This document shows positions 43,191-54,235 of a stretch of 64,000 bases of DNA, in pieces; within the stretch, counting starts at the first letter, position 1; each line of letters starts with the position of its first letter. This DNA comes from Taudactylus pleione (taxonomy: Eukaryota; Chordata; Amphibia; Anura; Myobatrachidae). Where the stretch lies: assembly GCA_031769625.1 (NCBI GenBank), contig JAUIMM010000534.1, positions 7,766,001 through 7,830,000 of the forward strand, written 5' to 3'. The notes under the pieces were generated by a model. It made no database searches. It had not been told where the DNA came from and saw only the letters and a list, made by a program, of their open reading frames with translations. Both the position numbers and the translations under genes were made by a program.

Positions 43191-44602
43191 TGTTATTATG
43201 CATGTAGCAAAATATGTTGCTGATTTCCAAGCAGATCCGGCAGGTCGGTCAGTTAGTCAGCAGCTATAAAGAACAAAGTCGATATGGTACTGGCATCCCA
43301 GTACATATATTGTAATTTCAGCTGCCCAATAGATCGCATTATATATAGTCGGTTACCTTTATTACAGTAAGCCCAGTATGCTCATGTACCCTTACTGGTA
43401 GTGGGTCCATTGCAGTAGCGTGGCCACGCTGCGGGGGGGACCGTATGTCAGGTACTTTAATTCCTGTAGAGAGCGATGGCTGGATGTACTGATGCTGCTT
43501 GGGATTGCCTCCGGCTGCCGCCACAAGCCGTTCCTTCTCACCAGGCAGTAAAGCGCGATCTCTCAATAGATAACACAGCAATGACCGGAGCTGGGGTAAA
43601 GCTGGAGGGGGAGTTTTTTCTCTCAAAGTCAACGTGTTTCGTCCCGTGGAATGCTGGGACTTTTTAAAGATCTGTGCACAAGCCTGGAGCCGGCAGTGTG
43701 GATCACAAACTGAAGGTATGGAAAGAGTGAAACTTATAGTGTATATGCAGCAAATATCAGCGGCAGGGAGATCCGTGTATGTACCCTGCACTGGCAGCTG
43801 TACTTACCGGCAAGGGTTCTCAAGGTTTGCTGGTGTTAGAAATCAAGGGCTGTGTTCAGGGCTGCCATCAGAAATTGTGGGGCAGATAGATCTATGTGTA
43901 ATGTGTATGACTGTCAAGAGAGAGGTGATAGGTTCAGGTCCTGGGTATGACAGAATTTTTTGTGTTAAATAAACGAGGATGTGACTGAAAGTGGTCAGGG
44001 AGGTGGTGAGATGGAGGGGGAGTCGACCAGAGAGGAGATAGGAGCAGCCAGGAGATTCCGGGGATAAAAGAAGAAGAAGCTACAAGTGAGAATGATTCTA
44101 AACAGAAAATTGATAGGCCTGAACACATTCCCCGCCCTGTCCTGTGGCACATGTTGCACCACCCTAGTGATGGCCCTGCATCAAATTAAACAAGCTCGAT
44201 AGGCCTAATTTTATACCAGCTTCAGTTTTGTATTTCCTTATAGATCTGGTTCTCAACACAATAAAGCTGAAGAAATCGCCGGGCATTTTGAGAAATATCA
44301 TAATCTGTCTCAAGCTAATCTGCATTTTTACCATTTATCAAAGTCATAGCAGTTCTTACACCCCAGACTTAATGGAAAGACAAAGTGGTAGCTACACATA
44401 GAGAAAAAAAATCTGTTAAAAGGAAATTGCTGGCTACAGGTAGACAGGAACTTGATGTAAATTAATCTGTTAAATCTCATCTTTTTGATCCCAATCATCA
44501 TCTTCGAAGACAGGTCTTGTAACAACATTGTGGTTCTCTTACTGCTGGTTATCCTAGACCTACAATATAAATAGTACCTTCTCATTAGTTCTAGTGGCCT
44601 AA
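43191..44602. other. Stretch with PLE-like and unassigned repeat sequence
   Basis: No exon recognised. A hammerhead-like segment is on the minus strand at 43622-43668. The segment 44160-44330 has stop-interrupted sequence I could not assign. Two A/T-rich blocks and no clear hairpin otherwise. Confidence 0.35.
43622..43668 (-). ncRNA. Hammerhead-like motif with intact stem II, altered core box
   Basis: The minus strand has AGTCCC, a 10-nt loop, then GGGACGAAACACGTTG. This is a perfect 5 bp stem II followed by GAAAC. The expected CTGATGA before the stem reads CTTTAAA, so cleavage is unlikely. The arrangement matches PLE-associated hammerheads. Confidence 0.4.
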
Positions 44603-45104
44603 GGGCCTGATTCAGGTTGGATTGCTAAACTGCGGACGCTCGCAAGCGGTCGATGTTTGCGTTCTGCGCATGCATCGCAGTGCTCGTGCGCAAGCGACCA
44701 CTGTGATCGGGTATACAAACGTAGCGGATACAGAAATGAATTACAGGAAGCACCATTTGGGGGTGGAGAGGGGGGGTGGTCGAAGGAACGCAGACGTGCC
44801 TGTGCGTTTGAACGCCGTTACAGGGGCGTGTATAATTAAGCCACAGCATACGCAGCCAGAGCACTACATGGCGACAGGAAGCTTCGCAGGCTCTTAGGCA
44901 TGTCATGCTCAACCACAACTCTGCGTATGGGTCCGATGTTTTCACTGACTTGCGGAAGTATGTAATGGGAAGTGGGTGGCCTTATAAGCTGATGGGTGTC
45001 TTGGCATAGTGCTGCGATTGCACTGCGATCGCATTAATTTGCAGATTTTTGCATCGAGTGGGGGCATGCGATTGCAGACTTGCGATCCGTGCTGAATCAG
45101 GCCC
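44603..45104. mobile_element. PIF/Harbinger-type MITE (CCTGATTCAG family), TAA duplication
   Basis: Ends GGGCCTGATTCAGG and GCTGAATCAGGCCC. TAA is at 44600-44602 and 45105-45107. The interior shares GCTCGCAAGCGGTCGATG with 14094 and 45532, and GAACGCCGTTACAGGGGCG with 24960. Confidence 0.87.
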
Positions 45105-45399
45105 TAAGTTTACTACTTTTGTCCATCAGTATGTCAAAGTCCGCTGAACTTATATCTGAAACAAACCTTGCTATAGGTAATAGTTGATCTCTTTACTAAG
45201 ATGGCACATTTGTTCTTTTTGTCAAGATGCCCACAGCTCCTGAAACTGCTTATATCTTCATTCAATTATATTTATAGATAACCTGATTGCTCTAAGGGCC
45301 TGATTTAGAGATGGATGGATTTGCAGATCAGCACACAAGCGGCTGTGCAAACTCGTCCATCCCCGATAAGTGTCATCGGGGGCGGATTGGGCCGCCAGG

Positions 45400-46066
45400 C
45401 AGGGGCGTATCTTCCTATTGGCCAGGATGGCACTCGCCAGGGGCGCCGGCCAGTGGGGGGTGTCGGCGCCGCCTGGCAGTGCCACCCACGGCCAGTTCTG
45501 TCTGTCAACAGTCTTAGCTGCTCCGATCTCTGGGCCTAAATTCAGACCTGCTCGCGAGCGCTGAGCGCTCACCAGCGGGTCGATGTTGTCCCTGCGCGCA
45601 TGTGCACGAGGGAGCCGGCTCGGTCGTGCGCATGCGCGAGACCCGGATAGCGACGGGCAAGCCGTCGCTATGGGTCTCGCTACAGAGGGGGCGTGCTGTC
45701 GATGGTGAGTGACAGCACGCCCCCTTTGGTGGGCATGCCGGGGGCGTGGCTGGCCAGACGGAGGCGTTCCCATGGGTTCTTGACCATCGTGACCATCTTT
45801 TTGGCCGCTCGCTATAGCTGTGGGTGGTTACCCACAGCTATGCGAGCGGCCAGGAGGCCGCTAAAAAAAAACAGAGGTACGGCCCTTATTCAGAGCGAGC
45901 GCTCTTTCAGATCATCCGGCTCTGAATCAGGGCCTCTGTCAGAAGCATTAGCACTAGACAACGAGAGAGCAACCATGGTGTCTGTTTACCAACTGCCAAC
46001 AGGGGGGGGGGAAAGTGCCAGTCCAGTACTTTGCCTGGGGCACTTCAACCACTAGATACACCCCTG
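45400..46066. mobile_element. Non-autonomous hAT containing a nested MITE
   Basis: Ends CAGGGGCGTATCTTCC and CTAGATACACCCCTG. Flanks CCGCCAGG (45392-45399) and CCGCTGGG (46067-46074) match at 6 of 8. The MITE at 45532-45934 sits inside. It was inserted in another GGGCCTGATTTAGAG-type MITE fragment that begins at 45298. Confidence 0.65.
45532..45934. mobile_element. PIF/Harbinger-type MITE nested in a hAT
   Basis: Ends GGGCCTAAATTCAGACC and CTCTGAATCAGGGCC, with TCT at 45529-45531 and 45935-45937. The interior has GCGAGCGCTGAGCGCTC and CCACAGCTATGCGAGCGGCC hairpins. Closest relative in the window is 51239-51783. Confidence 0.78.
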
Positions 46067-46389
46067 CCGCTGGGACACCGGGCTGGTTCCCGCTGAGCCG
46101 GTCACTGCCCAACACTTACCCACTCCCGCACAGCACAGCTACTCCGATCGGGCAGCTCTACACAGCTACTGGTAGAAGAAAAAAAAGACTGATGGGAGAG
46201 CCGCTGCGGTCCTACCACAAGCCATTGCGGAGCCTGTCAGTCACCACCGACAGCTCCGCCTCCATCCAGCTCCTCTGCACCTGGGCCCAACTCCACGCAT
46301 CCAGGAGAAGCAGCGCTGCAGTGGGCAGCCAAAAAGAGCAGCTGCAGGTAAGTGGCGTGCGGCGGGGGGGCGACGGCAGTGGGGGAGGG

Positions 46390-47470
46390 GCTGGTTAAGG
46401 ATCAGACAAACACTAGGGGAGGGGGGAATGAATGTGGCTGACACACAGGCCCGGCTGAGACACACAGGTGCTGGGGGGAATGAGGCTGGTGCACACAGGA
46501 GCTGGGACACAGGCCTGGGGCACACAGGTGCTGGAGGAATGAGGCCAACACATTTGAGATGAGACCCACCACGGGTGTCTTAAGAGAGGAGGGGGCACGT
46601 GTGCACTCCCCGTGCGGGGCCCCCTCCTCTCCCCCCGGTGGCCGGCAGCCGACTGACGCAGCTGGCCAGCCACCGGAGCATTAGTAGACTCCGGGCACTA
46701 GAGTCTGCCCGGAGTCTACTGTGCATTAGAGTGTGCCCGGAGTCTACTGTGCATGCGTAGAACACCAGAAAAATTTTTTCCGGTGTTCTAAGCAGCGCTG
46801 ACACCCGCAGCGGGACCATGGACAGGTAAGTTTAAAATAATATGGGTGCAGTGTTGTGCGGTGCGGGGCCCCCTGGACCTGGGGGCCCATGTGCCCCGCA
46901 CACACTGCACCCAATATAGATACGCCACTGAGACCCACCCTGGAGCTGGGGAAAGGTTTAAGACACACACTGGGGCTGGGGGACATGGCGCTGACACACG
47001 CTGGGGCTGTGGGGAATAAGGCTGACACACTGGGGCTGGGGGACATGGTGCTGACACACACTGGGGCTGTGGGGAATAAGGCTGACACACTGGGGCTGGG
47101 GGACATGGTGCTGACTCACACTGGGACTGGGGGACATAGGGGTTGAGACACACACTGGGGCTGTGGGAAATAAGGCTGACTCACACTGGGGCTGAAGAAT
47201 GGGGCAGACAGACACAGGGGCTGGGGGGAATGAGGCAGACAGACACTGGGGCTGAGGCACACTGGGGCTGGGGGGAATGAGGCTGACACACACGAGCTGT
47301 GACACAGGCTGGGGTGGGGTAATGGGGCTGGTACACACACACTGGGTCTGGGGGAATGGGTCTGAGAGAATGTGGTTGTGAGACACACTGGATCTTGGGA
47401 ATGAGGCTGAGACACACACTGGGACTGAGGGAATGAGGCTGAGAGTTATAGGTGGTCTTGGGTATGGAGA
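46390..47470. repeat. GC-rich degenerate minisatellite, about 30 bp unit, 62 bp higher-order unit
   Basis: Units are built on GACACACTGGGGCTGGGGG plus AATGAGGCT or ACATGGTGCT. At 46968-47110 a 62 bp double unit is repeated almost exactly. It is interrupted at about 46568-46934 by a hAT-like MITE. Long ORFs on both strands (proline/cysteine/serine-rich) are by-products of the repeat. Confidence 0.85.
46568..46934. mobile_element. hAT-like MITE inside the minisatellite
   Basis: The right end ATAGATACGCCACTG is hAT-like; the left end GTCTTAAGAGAGGAGGGGGC is diverged. The interior matches 28641-29001 (GGGGCCCCCTCCTCT, CTCCGG, GGGGCCC blocks). An AGGTAAGT lies at 46825-46832. The segment GAGTCTGCCCGGAGTCTACT contains a short local duplication. 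Confidence 0.65.
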
Positions 47471-47712
47471 GACACAGGGGGTCCTGGAAAGAGACATGGC
47501 GGCCCGGAGATGGAGATTCACAGGGAGCCTGGAGAACCACAGTGGGACCTGAGGATAGAGAGACGTAAAGGGGTCTGAAATAACACCTTGGCCTGGAAAG
47601 ACGCAAAAGTTGTTTGATCAGGGAAATTCACATTTTGCCCTGCACAAAAACTTCTGTTACTATACATTATTTGGTTATGAAGATGACATTGGTTAAATTT
47701 CTATGTAAACAG

Positions 47713-47820
47713 GCATCTTCCAGACAGTGTGATCTTGAATAGTGAATACCGGCTGAAGACGCTGCCCAGTGAGGCTCAAATTCTTCAGATGCTCCCCGTT
47801 GCAGAGAACCCGCCATATAG
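47713..47820 (+). CDS. Candidate host exon, gene not recognised
   Basis: 108 nt open on the plus strand between acceptor ATGTAAACAG and donor ATATAG/GTAAGA. It is in phase 2 at both ends, so could be a skippable cassette. The encoded peptide includes HLPDSVILNSEYRLKTLPSE and QILQMLPVAENPPYR, has ordinary amino-acid composition, and lies outside the repeat just upstream. I do not recognise the protein and found no partner exons with confidence, so it could also be chance. Confidence 0.3.
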
Positions 47821-47829
47821 GTAAGAAAA

Positions 47830-48975
47830 AAGACTTCCAAACTCACTGGCCTGTTCCTAGTGCAGAGGGATGGATGGTGTATCATTCACCAAGATTTATG
47901 TTGCTGACCCTTCTCCCCTCAGTGGCTTACAAAAGCCCCTCCAGGCCCCAAGAGTAGGGAGTATCCTGCCCTCCTCCACAGACCCCACCCCCACAACAGC
48001 CCACCCCCATAAGAGCTGCTTCCAGAAATTTCCCGGGCTGGTTTTCCATCCCAATCCGCCCCTGAGTGTCATACACTTCCTTGCTGCATTTGTGATCCCA
48101 GCACTGCTACCGATGTCACAGGGTGGGATCATTGGTCAAGGTGGTTGCTGCTTTGGTCAGACTGTGGGGGCTGAGGCCTCCTGCAGCCTGGCCGGTGACT
48201 GGTCATGCAAAAGGCCAGGAATCTGCATCCATCGATGCATACCCTGGCCTTGACCCTTCCGGAAAACGTAGGCAGAATGCCTCTGTTTCCGGGAACAGTG
48301 ACCAGGAACTCCCCCACTCCGCCGACCAAACGCAGCAACATGCTGCAGCTTGGGGGGGTCTGCAAGTGAGATTTCAGGACCCAATCTGCACATGCGCAGA
48401 ACGGGTCTTGCGCAGGTCTCTAACCATCGGAGACGTGCGTTCATCCATCACTCTAATGGGGAACATTCTGTGAAATATTACATGTCCGATTGAAGATGCC
48501 CTTACCCTCAGACATACAGACAGATGGAGAGGGTAAATCAATTTTGGAGGAATATGTCTATAATAACTGTCAGGAAGACAACTGTTGAAAATATCCTCCA
48601 GCAGAGTTTGGTTATAATAATAGCCAGAACGCCTTAACTTTGCACTGTCCAATCTTTGCCAATTGTGGATTCTGGGGCTAATTCAGCAATTGCACTTTAA
48701 TTGCAATGCTGAACGCAGAATCCCGATAATCCCATGCTATGCCTCTGACCGGAGACAGAGCCCTTGTAATTTCTTGCATCTTAGTGTTGATTGTGTTCGA
48801 ATCCCAAAGCTCGTTCCATGTGAACCCCCTAGATCCCAGGCTAGCGAGGTCTTCCGCCACTAACAGCCACCCGTTGTTCCCATAGATCAGTAAACGATCA
48901 CGGTACTTAGGTGGCCGCCTGGTCTTAGTACACAGGGTAGTAGCAGTTCACACGAATATACTATGGGATCTGATG
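47830..48975. other. Unassigned intergenic stretch
   Basis: No element ends, exons or protein relics were recognised. Moderately GC-rich up to 48450, AT-richer after it. Confidence 0.35.
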
Positions 48976-49329
48976 ATGAGAGGAACGGCAGGAATAGGTA
49001 CAGTCAGTGTTTTGGCTTGAAAGCCGATGATGCAGTTTATGAGCCTATGAAGCGACTTGGGAGTCAGTGATACAGTTGAGAGCTAGGAGCAGAAGTTAGT
49101 TGATGGTGCGGCTTTGAGCTGGTAGCAGGAGTTTGTGTACTTGTGATGCGGCTTTGAGTGCCGATGGTGTGGCTTGAGAGCTGATACACAAGTTTGTGTA
49201 ATTGTGATGCGGCTTTGAGAGCCGATGGTGTGGCTTGAGAGCCGGTGCACAAGTTTGTGTACTACGATGCGGCTTTGGGAGGAGCCGTTGGTGCGGTTTG
49301 AGAGCCGATACACAAGTTTGTGTGCTTAT
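48976..49329. repeat. Minisatellite, about 60 bp unit, left part
   Basis: Units contain GATGCGGCTTTGAGAGCCGA, TGGTGTGGCTTGAGAGC and ACACAAGTTTGTGTACT. The array continues at 54941-55240 on the other side of the gypsy element, which is inserted in it. Overlapping glutamine/serine/histidine-type ORFs on the minus strand are repeat artefacts. Confidence 0.85.
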
Positions 49330-49995
49330 TGTCATGACCAGGGACGTGTGTGTCCGGGGCCAGCGAGCCTTACCTGTTCGGATGCTGTGGTGGGGTCCCT
49401 CTGGCGGGGGCACGGGCATCTGGAGGTCAGTGCTGCATACATCAGGGTCACACAGACACCGAGTTCTGAAAGCAGGTGTCAGTTTGGGTCACTTTAGGCA
49501 GTGCTGCAGTGAGACATGGGTGCCGCCATCTTGGTTCATCAGGTGACTCATTTCAGCCAATCCAACCAGAGCATTATTAGGAATCCTAGCAACCATGCAT
49601 TCAGCAGTCCTTTCTTTGCCAGTGCAACGTTAGTCCCAGTGCAAGCTGGGTACTAGTTATCTGTGCACCCTTGCAGTTACCTGTTCCTAGCTATTATCCA
49701 CAGACCCTGCTTGCTCCAGACTCCAGCTCCTCTTGTCAGACCTCTGTGAGACAGCAGTGCTATTCCAGGCTACCACCCCTAGGGTGACTCCTGCTGACAT
49801 CCGAACTGTCTGCGCTTCTCCCCAGTCAGCCAGTTACCAGTTGGCAGTACTCAGCATATCTGTAGGGTTTTCCCCATCTGGGCTACCACCTGCCAACAAG
49901 TCACTCATGAATCATACCCCTCTGAAACCTGCATCCTTCCAGTACCAGCAATCTTCCCTAAAGACCTCTCCTAGTTCCACTCCAGGTCCAAGTCC
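49330..49995 (+). repeat. 5' LTR, 3' end deleted
   Basis: Begins TGTCATGACCAGG. Similar to 54250-54924 throughout, but it lacks about 25-30 bp around the TTTAATATTTAAGGG box (present at 54521-54535 in the other LTR). It also lacks the last 16 bp before the expected ...CATGACA end. The gag-like sequence follows directly. Confidence 0.88.
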
Positions 49996-50016
49996 AAGAC
50001 AGTTTGCACTGGCCAA

Positions 50017-50984
50017 ATGGATTCGGCCAGTGGACAGGCTCCCAGGACAGATATCCTCCAAGGCATCGTCAGCTGCCTGGAGGGACTAGAAGCTTTGCAG
50101 CAACAGCTGGCCCAGTTTTTACAGGAGATGTCCCTCTGCAAAGACAATTTACAGGCTTCACTGGTCACTGTAAACATGCCAACCTCTGCTAGTCAGACAG
50201 CTTCCCCGATGATACCCGCTCTGACTGCACCATCCCACCTGCACCTACCAACACCTAACAAGTATGACGGGAACCCGAAATTGTGCAGGGAAATTCTCAA
50301 CCAGTTTGATGTACACTTCATGCTGCAACCAGCGAACTTCCCTACGCCTAAATCCAAGGTTGCCTACATTGTGTCTCTTCTGTCTGGGTCTGCTCTGGAC
50401 TGGGTATCTCTGATCTGGGAAAGATCCGACCCGATCCAGGACAATTATGCTGAGTTTCTGGTCTTCAGGAGGATTTTGACAAGCCAGGGAGAACAACCTC
50501 GGCTGCCGCTGAGATTATGTGACTCCGTCAAGGCAACAGTCCTGTGAGCCAGTATGTTATTCAATTTCAGACGCTGGTATCTGAGTTGAGATGGAACAAG
50601 GAAGCCCTGATAGTGGCTTTCTTGAGCAGCCTCTCAGATCGAGTACAGGATGACCTGGCTACGAGAGACCTTCCTTCTACTCTGGATGGGGTTATTTCTC
50701 TCTGTATCAAGGTGGACTTGAGATTCAGAGAACGCCAAGTTGAGAAATCTAAAGGGGACTGCTACCGGTTTCACCCAACTAATCCCTCCAGTACTCCCAT
50801 GCCAGAACCAGTCAGAGAGGAGCCTATGCAAATTAATAGAGCTCATTTATCTTCCGAAGAACGACAGAGACGTCGCAAAGAGAATCTATGCCTGTATTGT
50901 GGTGGAAATGGACATATGGTGGCTTCCTGCCCTCAGCATCCGGGAAACCCTCGCTCCGAACTGGCATCGGGGACACCAGGTTAG
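50017..50984 (+). pseudogene. gypsy gag remnant with zinc knuckle
   Basis: Two overlapping frames (50017-50547 and 50544-50984) joined by a frameshift near 50540. The first has capsid-like sequence with YDGNPKLCREILNQFDVHF. The second ends with a single CCHC zinc knuckle, CLYCGGNGHMVASC, at about 50889-50931. Overall layout is normal for chromovirus gag, followed by a frame change toward the protease. Confidence 0.88.
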
Positions 50985-51990
50985 GAGTTATAACTTTGTC
51001 TCCATCTAAGAAGGAATCTACTCTGTCTCTTTCCCTGGAGATGGTACAGGATAATAAAACTGTGCTTCTCTTCTTGCTTCAGAAGCCGCTGCGAATTTCA
51101 TAACAGCCAAACTTGTCAAGGAGTTCCGGATACTGGTCGAGACTCTTGACCAGCAGTTGATGGGAGCCGTATCCGTAACGGAACTGTGTCTTTATTTACC
51201 TCCCCTTTATGAGTCCACATAGGGGCTCTTCATACTGAGGGTCTCATTCAGACCCGCTCGCAAGCGCTGAGCACTCACAAGCAGGTCGATGTTGAGGCCT
51301 TGCGCACGCGCAGCGGCCGCAGAGCGCATGTGCAAGTCCCGGAGTGAGAGAGAAATTCTCTCGCTCCGGGGCTCACTACAAAAGGGGCGGCTGTCGATGG
51401 TGATCGATAGCTCGCACCGTTTTTTAGGCGGGATGGAGAGGTGGCTGGCTGGCCAAACGGAGGCGTTCCCAAAGGAACGCCTGCCGTTTGGGGGCAGCCC
51501 CACTGACATCACTCGTGATGTCAGTGGTGAGCTTCCGGCTCTATTAGAGCTGAAAGCTCACTGTGGCTTGCGGCAGACGAGACCCTACCACAAGGGTCTC
51601 GTCACAAACTCCGATGGTCGCGATGGTCTTGACCATCGCGACCATCAACCTGGCCGCTCGCTAAAGCTGTGGGTGGTCACCCACAGCTTAGCGAGCGGCC
51701 AGGAGGCAGGCTTTGCACAGAGAAGTGGCCATCCTCATTCAGAGCGAGCGCTCGCATTTTGCGAGCGGCTCTGAATGAGGTCCAGAGTCCATACAATTCT
51801 TAGTTATCCCCAAGGCTTCACACAGGATTATATTGGGATACCCTTGGTTATGCCAACATAACCCTAGGATTGACTGGGACTCTGTGCAAATTTTGTCTTG
51901 GGGAGAGGCTTGTCAAACATCTTGCTTACCCTGTATTAAATCTATGAGGAAAATACAAGTTCTTGAAAATCCACTAATTCCTTGTCAGTA
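50985..51990 (+). pseudogene. gypsy protease remnant, interrupted by a MITE
   Basis: Before the MITE, near 51079-51104, is ASEAAANFITAKLV, where the family has an Asp-Ser-Gly active site. The catalytic Asp is not present. After the MITE, GYPWLCQHNPRIDW (51836-51877) is the conserved protease C-terminal motif (GxPWL..HNP.IDW). Stops are present. Confidence 0.8.
51239..51783. mobile_element. MITE of the CATTCAG family nested in the gypsy element
   Basis: Ends GGGTCTCATTCAGACC and GGCTCTGAATGAGGTCC are inverted. Flanks TGA and AGA match at 2 of 3. The interior contains GCTCGCAAGCGCTGAGCAC and several GC-rich hairpins (e.g. GGTCGCGATGGTC). It is younger than the gypsy insertion. Confidence 0.8.
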
Positions 51991-52894
51991 TGCTTCCTTA
52001 CTGGAAGGAAGCTGATTCCTTGCCTCCACATCGGGACTGGGATTGTCCTATTGAATTGATGCCCGGTAAATCACCACCCCAAGGTCACACATACCCGTTG
52101 TCCTTGCCTGAGACCCAAGCAATGTCCGAATACATCCAGGAAAATTTGCAAAAGTGCTTCATAAGCCCTTCCACCTCTCCAGCTGGGGCAGGATTTTTCT
52201 TTGTTGCCAAAAAGGATGGAGTCCTACGTCCATGTATTGACTATCAGGGACTAAACAACATTACTGTAAAGAACCGTTACCCCTTGCCTCTTATCACCGA
52301 ACTTTTTGACAGAGTCAATGGCGCTTCCATTTTTACAAAACTAGATTTGAGAGGGGCTTACAACTTCATCCGAATATGACCTGGAGATGAATGGAAGACC
52401 ACATTCAATACTCGGGATGGACATTTTGAATATCTGGTGATGCCTTTTGGCCTATGCAATGCCCCCACGGTCTTCCAAGGATTTGTGAATGAAATCTTCA
52501 GAGATCTGCTGTATTCCTCTGTCGTGGTCTATCTCGATGATATTTTGATTTTTCTATCTCTCCAGAAGAGCATCAAGAACATGTGAAAGAGGTCCTGTCT
52601 CGTTTACGTAAGAGCCAGTTGTATTGCAAGCTCGAGAAATGTGTGTTCGGGTTGTCCTCCATTTCTTTCTAGGGATATGTTATCTACGGCTCTGGAATAG
52701 AGATGGATCCCAAAAAATTCCAAGCCATTCTTGATTGGTCCCGTCCTGGCTCTCTAAAGGTGGTCCAAAGATTCCTGGGGTTTGCCAATTATTATAGGTG
52801 TTTCATCAAAGGATTTTCCACCTTAGTAGCACCTGTATCTGCTCTGACCCGTAAGGGGGAAATTCCCTCTCAATGGCCTCCGGAGTCCAAATAA
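51990..52894 (+). pseudogene. gypsy reverse transcriptase remnant
   Basis: Conserved RT blocks in order: [20 protein letters not shown] (about 52202-52260), [15 protein letters not shown] ending at an in-frame stop at 52378, [12 protein letters not shown] (about 52445), YLDDIL catalytic block at 52531-52548, a frameshift near 52555, then VQRFLGFANYYRCFIKGFS (about 52763-52820). The catalytic aspartates are still present, but the stop and frameshift break the frame. Confidence 0.92.
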
Positions 52895-52951
52895 GCCTTT
52901 CAGTTATTAAAGCAAGCGTTTATCTTCACTCCAGTCCTGAGGCAGCCTGAC

Positions 52952-53425
52952 ATGGACAGACCTTTTTTGTTGGAAGTGGATGCTTCTTCTGAGGCGGTTG
53001 GAGCGGTCTTCTCTCAAAAGATTGAGGATAATCTGGTCCACGCCTGTGTCTATTTTTCCAAGAAGTTCCTCCCAGCCAAGAGAAATTACCATATTGGAGA
53101 GCAAGAGTTACTAGCTGTTAAACTTGCCTTTGAGGAATGGCATTATTTGCTTGAAGGCGCCAAGCACCCTATCACTGTTTTTACAGATCATAGGAATTTG
53201 CTTTTCCTAAAGAACATCCATTGTGTCAGTCCTCATTTAGCTAGATGGGCAATCTTCTTCTCCCGGTTCAATTTCTACTTAACCTTCCACCCGGGATCTC
53301 AAAACCAGAAAGCAGATGCCCTGTCCCGGTCCTTCTCGTCTGAAAACTCTGTAGAAGACCTCGGGGAGACACCTGTCCTGGACTCCAAGGTGCTTGCTGT
53401 CACTAACTTTCAACCACCTCCTTAG
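52952..53425 (+). pseudogene. gypsy RNase H and tether
   Basis: A continuous frame with LEVDASSEAVGAVFSQ, YHIGEQELLAVKLAFEEWHY and TDHRNLLFL (DEDD-type RNase H residues retained), ending with HPGSQNQKADALSRSF and a stop just before the integrase zinc-finger region. Confidence 0.9.
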
Positions 53426-53833
53426 AAGATTTTCGTAGCCCCAAATCTCAGGAAACAGCTTCTAACTTGGGCTCATAAGTCTCGCTTCTCTGGACATATG
53501 GGCATTCTCAAAACTCTGGAGTTTCTCCAACAAACTTGCTGGTGGCCTGCTATGAAAGCTGAAATCTCTGCGTTTATCTCTTCCTATACCCAATGTGCCC
53601 AACATAAGACACCACAGTGAGCACCCGCTGGTGAATTGAGACCTCTGTCCATTCCGACTCGACCTTGGACCCACTTGTCCATGGACTTCATGATCGACTT
53701 GCCTGTCTCCAAAGGTTACTCAACCTTATTGAAAACATCCCACCATTACAAATTAGGGGCTGACAGGAAGAGGAGGTTCATTCCCAGTATGAAAGTCGGG
53801 AACCAGGTATGGCTTTCCACTCGTAACCTTTGA
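53426..53833 (+). pseudogene. gypsy integrase remnant with core deletion
   Basis: The N-terminal HHCC-type region (HKSRFSGHMGILKTLEF ... CAQHK) is present, though the first Cys of the CxxC pair is Tyr. A stop follows at about 53618. The start of the core ([20 protein letters not shown]) then runs directly into the C-terminal module ([12 protein letters not shown]). The segment that should carry the second Asp and the Glu of the DDE triad is gone. Confidence 0.87.
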
Positions 53834-53848
53834 CTCCAAGTACCTTCC

Positions 53849-54235
53849 ATGAAGTTTTCTCCCCGTTTTATTGGTCCTTTTACTATCATCGAGGTGATCA
53901 ATCCTGTGACCTATAAACTTCAACTTCCTGCATACCTTAAAATTCCGAACTCCTTCCACAGTTCTCTTCTCAAGCCATTGGTTCTAAATCGATTCCTTCC
54001 AGTTTTGCCTCCATCTCCCAAGGTCCATACCGAGAGAGGAGTGGAGTTTGAAATTAAACAGATACTGGATTCTCGATACCGCTGTGGTCAACTCCAATAT
54101 TTGATGGACTGGAGGGGGTACGGTCCCGAAGAAAGATGTTGGGTAAAGGAGGAAGACGTCAATTTTCTCTGTCTTCGTTGCAAGTTTCATTCAGAAAATC
54201 CTGAAAAACCCAAGAGGTGCCTGGAGGTCATCCAT
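53849..54235 (+). pseudogene. gypsy integrase C-terminal GPY/F module and chromodomain
   Basis: KFSPRFIGPFTIIEVINPV is the GPY/F-type module. Then EIKQILDSRYRCGQLQYLMDW and RGYGPEERCWVKEEDV form a chromodomain, followed by a short C-terminal tail. The chromodomain places the element among chromoviruses. The frame is open to the 3' LTR but not joined to an upstream protein. Confidence 0.9.

Noticed and set aside
43339..43791. 150-codon minus-strand ORF as a host gene
   Set aside because: No recognised domain or splice structure; it overlaps a hammerhead-like PLE motif and repeat-like sequence.
46744..47606. Several 100-187 codon proline/cysteine/serine-rich ORFs
   Set aside because: Produced by the GC-rich minisatellite; frames follow the repeat unit, with no start context or splice borders.
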